From Chloroflexota bacterium (GTDB lineage: Bacteria; Chloroflexota; UBA6077; FW602-bin22; JACQUS01), in the NCBI GenBank assembly GCA_016210125.1, contig JACQUS010000456.1, positions 1 to 9,046 on the forward strand: a DNA stretch of 9,046 bases. Reading direction: 5' to 3'. The position numbers and the translations under genes are program-made. Positions 5,837 to 9,046 of this stretch are shown here, piece after piece. Numbering within the stretch: position 1 is the stretch's first letter; each line of letters opens with the position of its first letter. The notes beneath the pieces were generated by a model. The model made no database searches. It saw only the letters and a program-made list of their open reading frames with translations, and had not been told where the DNA came from.

Positions 5837-7507
5837 CTACGGGGAGACGAGCGCTACCCCACCACTCGTCGTCTTCAGGATCGTCCCTGCCTGTCCAACC
5901 GCCCATGCTACGTTGGAGCCGGCCGCGGAAATCGAAAGTAATTCGTTGGTTGTCCCCGATGCCTGCGCCGTCCATGTGGCCCCGCCGTTCATCGTCTTGA
6001 GCATCATCCCGGCCGGGCCAACAGCCCACGCGGTGTTGCTGTCTACTGCAAGCACGCGGTTGACGCGTCTCGTCGTACCTGAGGATTGCGCCACCCATGT
6101 GGCCCCACCGTCGGTTGTCTTGAGGATTGTCCCGGTCTCCCCAGCGGACCAGGCGGTTGCGGCGTTGGCGGCCGAGATTCCCCCGTACAGTGGTTGTGAG
6201 GATTCATATTGCCTCGTCCAGGTAGCCCCGCCGTTCGCCGTCTTAAGGATATAGCCCCCGGCGGCCCACACGGTGTTCGTGTCCACGGCCGCGATGCTAC
6301 CGAAGCCGTAGCCGCAAAGTTGGTGTTGCGGTACCCATGTCGCCCCACCGTCGGTGGTTTTGAAGATGGTTCCGCAGTCCCCGACGGCCCACAGGGTATT
6401 GCGGTCCGCAGCCGCTACGGCCCGCAGGGCCCGCGTCCCGCCTGACGCCAAAGACCGGTCGATGATGCGCAGGCCCCACGTGGCCCCGCCGTTGGTCGTG
6501 TTGAGGACCAGATAGTCTGAGCCGCTCCCCCCTACCAGTTCGCCTACCACCCAGGCCGTGTTCGCGTCCGCGGCCACGACGCCATAAAGTTCGGCGGTGG
6601 TGCCGGCCACCTGGGTCACCCAGGTGGCCCCACCGTTCGTTGTCTTGAGGATCGTCCCGGACGACCCAACTGCCCAGGCGGTGTTGGCGTCCACGGCTGC
6701 GACGCTGATGAGTAGGTTACCGGTGCCAGAGGTCTGGGGACGCCAAGGCGTGAAGAGGAGCGTCTCAAGCGCCGACACTCTAGCTTGTAACACTGTGTTC
6801 TGATCGTTCAAGTCGTTCAGGATAGCATTGACGTCGGCGCCGATCTTGGCTCGGGTCACCGACCCATCGGCTAGCTCGTGCGCGTGGTCACTCCGTGCGG
6901 CAGTGGTGGCGCTGCCCGTGCCGCCGAACTTCACGCTGAACTGGGTGCCGCTCAGCGCGAGGCCAGCACCAGCCGCGTACGTCGAGTTGTCGTCCGTCTC
7001 GCACGTCACGCCGCCGGCGCTGTCGATCGCGCGGATGCTGCTGCCCAGCGCACAGGAGCCAGTCACGCGTACCTGGACCTCAGCAGCGTTCACGTCGGCC
7101 GCCCTAATGCTTCCGTCCGCGATCTTCCATCCATCGATGGCATTGGCAGCCACCTTGGCGGTTGTGACGGCTCCGTCAGCGAGGTCACTCGTGGCAACGC
7201 CGCCGTCGGCGATCTTTGGAGACGTGACGGCGCTGTCGGCTAGGTCCGCCGTGTGCACACACCCAGGGCAGTCCACGTCGCCATCAATGCGCACGTTGCC
7301 CACGACGTGGAGCTTCGCGGTGGGGGCGGTGGTGCCGATGCCGACGGTATCGCCGCTCTGAAAGAGCCTGACGACGCCACCATCCCGCACCCAGCCGACC
7401 AGTGCCGCGAGACCTGGTGGCTGCGGCCCCTGCGCAGCGGCGAAGGACAGGGTACCCGCTACGAGCCCGAGCGCGATGAGCACGGCGACGGTGACGCGGT
7501 GACGCAT
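5837..7507 (-). CDS. Secreted chimera: tail-fibre-like trimeric stalk fused to seven-bladed Ycf48/Asp-box beta-propeller
   Basis: A 556-residue exported protein. Residues 1-25 form a signal peptide (basic MRHR, hydrophobic core, AAA before Q26). IGTTAPTAKLHVVGNV (57-72) is the motif often seen at the head of phage tail-fibre and adhesin stalks. Residues 86-140 contain repeated LADGAVTTAKVA-like units. GTGSATTAARSDHAHE (196-211) is a tail-fibre-like HxH motif, and 226-252 is a coiled coil, probably trimeric. Residues 254-556 form seven blades of about 41 residues, six ending in N/DGGATW Asp boxes (291, 339, 386, 425, 466, 507). No S74 peptidase/chaperone domain is present. The frame is open upstream to 7618, but ATG 7507 has AGGAGG seven bases away and begins the signal peptide. 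Its role is unknown; surface display or binding is inferred. Confidence 0.85.
   Translation of the reverse strand: MRHRVTVAVLIALGLVAGTLSFAAAQGPQPPGLAALVGWVRDGGVVRLFQSGDTVGIGTTAPTAKLHVVGNVRIDGDVDCPGCVHTADLADSAVTSPKIADGGVATSDLADGAVTTAKVAANAIDGWKIADGSIRAADVNAAEVQVRVTGSCALGSSIRAIDSAGGVTCETDDNSTYAAGAGLALSGTQFSVKFGGTGSATTAARSDHAHELADGSVTRAKIGADVNAILNDLNDQNTVLQARVSALETLLFTPWRPQTSGTGNLLISVAAVDANTAWAVGSSGTILKTTNGGATWVTQVAGTTAELYGVVAADANTAWVVGELVGGSGSDYLVLNTTNGGATWGLRIIDRSLASGGTRALRAVAAADRNTLWAVGDCGTIFKTTDGGATWVPQHQLCGYGFGSIAAVDTNTVWAAGGYILKTANGGATWTRQYESSQPLYGGISAANAATAWSAGETGTILKTTDGGATWVAQSSGTTRRVNRVLAVDSNTAWAVGPAGMMLKTMNGGATWTAQASGTTNELLSISAAGSNVAWAVGQAGTILKTTSGGVALVSP
5840..6748 (-). repeat. Seven intragenic propeller-blade repeats (about 123 bp each)
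   Basis: Each unit encodes a pattern of the form AVDANTAWAVGSSGTILKTT-NGGATW. Blade 2 carries a SDYLVLN insertion, blade 4 is three to four residues shorter in the turn, and blade 7 has SGGVAL in place of the Asp box. The segment TPWRPQTSGTGN just before blade 1 resembles the outer strand found after each Asp box. That fits circular closure of blade 7 by the N-terminus. Confidence 0.85.
6605..6629. repeat. Perfect 11-bp inverted repeat with 3-nt loop inside the propeller gene
   Basis: GGCCACCTGGG, TCA, CCCAGGTGGCC reads as a perfect palindromic arm pair within the sequence coding for blade 1. The other blades do not carry it. It would fold into a strong hairpin in mRNA or single-stranded DNA. 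Confidence 0.9.
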
Positions 7508-7701
7508 GGCGGAGCCTCCTCCGCTTCGGTCGCCGTGTCCGTGGCGACGAAGCGAGACCAACGGAGCGCGTGCGACGACGGGCGGATGCGTCGGACGGCG
7601 TACAGCAGCGAGTGACACAACCAGGCCCGTGCTTTGGCCATCTCACGCTCCCCCGGTTTCATCATAGGTCTAGTGTCAAGCGGGCGGGCCGATAAGGGGC
7701 G
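7508..7701. other. Leader region upstream of the secreted-protein gene
   Basis: The region contains a ribosome binding site (AGGAGG on the minus strand, rc of 7515-7520). It also holds a perfect TTGACA (minus, 7679-7674) and a TATGAT (7666-7661), separated by only 7 bp, too close to form one normal promoter. A small frame starting at ATG 7641 is discussed under findings. No confident promoter could be assigned. Confidence 0.4.
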
Positions 7702-7944
7702 TTAGCGGAACTTCACCTTTCCGGCCACCGCCGTGCGCCACGCCCGGCCGGCGTGCATCCGCCAGGCCTGGCGCGCCGGCCCTGTAGGATGCTGGGCACC
7801 GCCGGGGTCGGTCACCGTCCCCCCGCCGCCCGCCGCCCGCCGCGCCAGGTCGGCCAGCACCGGGTCGTCCACCTCGGCCAGCGGCACCCAGCGCAGCCGC
7901 GCGGCGGAGGTCCGGCTTGACGTACCCATAGGACCTGCTGCCAC
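7702..7944 (-). pseudogene. Headless remnant of a NUDIX hydrolase C-terminus
   Basis: The frame contains ARLRWVPLAEVDDPVLADLARRAAG. This matches 24 of 25 residues of the C-terminus of the NUDIX protein encoded at the right edge. No NUDIX box or preceding strand sequence lies upstream, and the remaining 3' part (GGGTVTDPGG onward) has no recognisable family. The matching DNA is the 76-bp direct repeat. I read this as a decayed duplicate, not a functional gene. Confidence 0.6.
7831..7906. repeat. Direct repeat copy A (NUDIX 3' end)
   Basis: This 76-bp stretch matches 8769-8844 in the same orientation with three substitutions (at 7837, 7858 and 7863). Weaker, gapped similarity continues to about 7918. 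The second TA module lies between the two copies. Confidence 0.93.
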
Positions 7945-7969
7945 GGCGCGGAGTCATCGGCACGTGCTG

Positions 7970-8335
7970 TCACTCTGTTTCGGCGGGATGAATGCGAACC
8001 CGCGCATCCTCGACGATCCACAGCCGATGCTCCGCGGATTCGGCGGCCAGAAGCGGAACGACCCGCTGTAAGAGGCTGATCAGACGGGGTTTATCCTGCC
8101 GGTGGGGCCGCAGGACGATGAAACCTGGGTGCGCCTCAGGCGGATAGGCGGCGATGCTCGCAAAATCGAGGTCGAGCGTGACTAGGATCCGCTCTTCTCG
8201 CCGGCATACTTCGACCAGCGAGTCGCCGTGCGCTCCCCGCAATGCCTCTTCGTGAACCGTGAGGGCGTCGTAGCCGGCCGCCCGCAGAAGCTCGGCCAGC
8301 TCGACAGGCAGGTTCTCGTCGATCTTGAACTTCAT
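7970..8335 (-). CDS. DUF5615 PIN-like toxin (VapC45 type)
   Basis: A 121-residue PIN-superfamily ribonuclease toxin of the DUF5615 group, the type represented by M. tuberculosis VapC45. The N-terminus MKFKIDENLPVELAELLRAAGYDA shows the conserved D6. H36-G-D38 and the core ILVTLDLDFAS (50-60, with D55 and D57) supply the other acidic positions. GFIVLRP (91-97) is the usual following strand. All key residues are present. Its ATG overlaps the upstream antitoxin stop as ATGA, so the toxin depends on antitoxin translation. The gene ends 25 bp from the NUDIX remnant. The RNA target is unknown. Confidence 0.87.
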   Translation of the reverse strand: MKFKIDENLPVELAELLRAAGYDALTVHEEALRGAHGDSLVEVCRREERILVTLDLDFASIAAYPPEAHPGFIVLRPHRQDKPRLISLLQRVVPLLAAESAEHRLWIVEDARVRIHPAETE

Positions 8336-8583
8336 CCCGTAGCGGGACTCAGCGGGACAATGCGCTCGCGGGCTAGCTCGGCGGCATACTCGACCGCGCC
8401 GCGGATGTCCTCAGTGGTCAGCGACGGATAGCTCTTGAGTATTTCGTCCTCGCCGACCCCGGCCGCAAGATTGTCCAGCACGACCGACACCGGAATCCGC
8501 GTGCCACGAATGACGGCCCGGCCGTGGCAGATCGCAGCATCGACGGTGATCCGGTCGAGGTAGGTTGGCTGTTGCTTGGCCAC
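8332..8583 (-). CDS. DUF433 antitoxin (VapB45 type)
   Basis: An 83-residue protein of the DUF433 family, a compact HTH-containing antitoxin known to partner DUF5615 toxins. It shows the diagnostic RITVDAAICHGRAVIRGTRIPV segment (11-32), then VLDNLAAGVGEDEILKSYPSLTTEDIRGAVEYA (35-67). The GTG start at 8583 has AGGTGA nine bases upstream (rc of 8593-8598). A promoter lies directly in front. It overlaps the toxin by four bases. The predicted role is to bind and neutralise the toxin and autoregulate the pair. Length is typical for the family, and nothing is missing. Confidence 0.88.
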   Translation of the reverse strand: MAKQQPTYLDRITVDAAICHGRAVIRGTRIPVSVVLDNLAAGVGEDEILKSYPSLTTEDIRGAVEYAAELARERIVPLSPATG

Positions 8584-8607
8584 GGGCTTATCTCACCTCT
8601 GCCTGGG

Positions 8608-8637
8608 ATTATAGCCGTCGCCTGACCAAGCGGTCGA
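8608..8637 (-). promoter_or_regulatory. Promoter of the DUF433-DUF5615 module
   Basis: On the minus strand TCGACC (8637-8632) and TATAAT (8613-8608) are spaced by 18 bp. Predicted transcription begins near 8601, just upstream of the ribosome binding site. The -10 is a perfect consensus match and the -35 matches four of six positions. Confidence 0.6.
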
Positions 8638-8753
8638 GCAATGGCGTGGCGCCACCGAAAGCGCAGACGCACGGGCACCGCCATCCACAGCTCGCTCGGG
8701 TCCGGCCGCCGAAATATGCAGGTGGGCACGCGCCGCAGATGCCCGCCCGAACG

Positions 8754-9046
8754 TTAGCCTAACAAGCCCGCCGCGCGCCGCGCCAGGTCGGCCAGGACCG
8801 AGTCGTCCACCTCGGCCAGCGGCACCCAGCGCAGCCGCGCGGCGTCGGAGCCGGCCCGCGGCTCGCCGCTCAGCCAGCGCGCCGCGTAGTCGAGGATCAC
8901 GTAGTGGTACAGCACGCGGCCGGCGTCGTCGCGCAGCACGCGGTCGAACACGCCGAGCATCTCCCCCACCTCGACCTCGATGGCGCATTCCTCGCGCAGC
9001 TCGCGGCGCACGCCGTCACGCAGCGCCTCGCCTAGCTCCAGCACGC
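8754..9046 (-). CDS. NUDIX hydrolase, N-terminus beyond window
   Basis: The visible 97 codons hold most of the NUDIX box: LELGEALRDGVRRELREECAIEVEV, containing the metal-binding REL-EE core. The first glycine of the box lies past the right edge. LYHYVILDYAARWLSGEPRAGSDAARLRWVPLAEVD follows, typical of MutT/ADP-ribose-pyrophosphatase-like members. The family hydrolyses nucleoside diphosphates linked to another group, using Mg2+; the exact substrate cannot be told. A Leu/GTG codon at 9044 should not be taken as the start, because it falls inside the NUDIX box. The 3' 76 bp are duplicated as a remnant 938 bp to the left. The stop is at 8754-8756. Confidence 0.88.
   Translation of the reverse strand, partial: VLELGEALRDGVRRELREECAIEVEVGEMLGVFDRVLRDDAGRVLYHYVILDYAARWLSGEPRAGSDAARLRWVPLAEVDDSVLADLARRAAGLLG
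8769..8844. repeat. Direct repeat copy B (inside the intact NUDIX frame)
   Basis: This is the partner of 7831-7906, with 73 of 76 bases identical and the same orientation. It lies within the coding sequence for the C-terminus of the NUDIX hydrolase, so this copy is probably the source. Confidence 0.93.

Noticed and set aside
5640..6254. Long plus-strand frame with internal repeats (VAPPF-VVL-IVP pattern)
   Set aside because: It is antisense to the propeller blades, and its repeats mirror the blade DNA. The minus-strand frame has a signal peptide, ribosome binding site and recognisable domains.
7676..7963. Alternative minus-strand frame of 95 residues over the NUDIX remnant
   Set aside because: It is a frame shadow rich in Gly/Arg/Ala. 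The 7702-7944 frame carries the sequence that matches the NUDIX C-terminus.
8745..8775. GTTAGCCTAAC next to CCTAACAAGC, resembling the core ends of integron attC sites
   Set aside because: It overlaps the NUDIX stop codon. I could not pair it with matching inner arms at a suitable distance, the GTTAGCC core does not fit GTTRRRY well, and no integrase is in the window.

Overview
The window is high-GC bacterial chromosome, read as a Chloroflexota relative, probably from a metagenome. The main support is a linked pair of families that I know as near-restricted to Actinomycetota and Chloroflexota: a DUF3090/TIGR03847 protein and an SCO1664/TIGR03843 kinase-like protein. A long, plant/Chlamydia-type IspG lies beside them. 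No rRNA, tRNA, CRISPR array or transposase is visible, and the phylum call is an inference.

Left part (1-4643), housekeeping and regulatory genes. On the minus strand, a -10 element at 1718-1723 probably drives the DUF3090 gene and, 24 bp downstream, ispG, which runs off the left edge. Divergent from them is the SCO1664-type gene (1891-2625). Next come a sigma70-like promoter whose -10 lies inside a 4 x 14-bp tandem repeat, a Crp-type regulator (2808-3494), and an NMO/FabK-like flavoprotein (3633-4643).

Right part (about 4740-9046), accessory in character. It starts with a two-gene toxin-antitoxin (TA) module: an excisionase-type HTH antitoxin joined to a PIN/VapC toxin by an ATGA overlap. 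An extended -10 promoter in front of it sits among three ATAGC/GCTAT half-sites. Next, on the minus strand, is a 556-residue secreted chimera. It has a signal peptide, a phage tail-fibre-like trimerising stalk with a coiled coil, and a seven-bladed Asp-box/Ycf48-like beta-propeller. Beyond it lies a second TA module of VapBC45 type (DUF433 antitoxin, DUF5615 toxin), also with an ATGA overlap.

This second module lies between two direct copies (73 of 76 bp identical, offset 938 bp) of the 3' end of a NUDIX hydrolase gene. One copy belongs to the intact NUDIX reading frame that runs off the right edge; the other is a headless remnant. Two TA modules bracketing a modular surface protein, plus a duplicated gene end, suggest a small acquired or rearranged island. 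The most interesting points are the tail-fibre/propeller chimera, the repeat-flanked TA module, the HTH-PIN operon with its candidate operator, and the repeat-embedded crp promoter.
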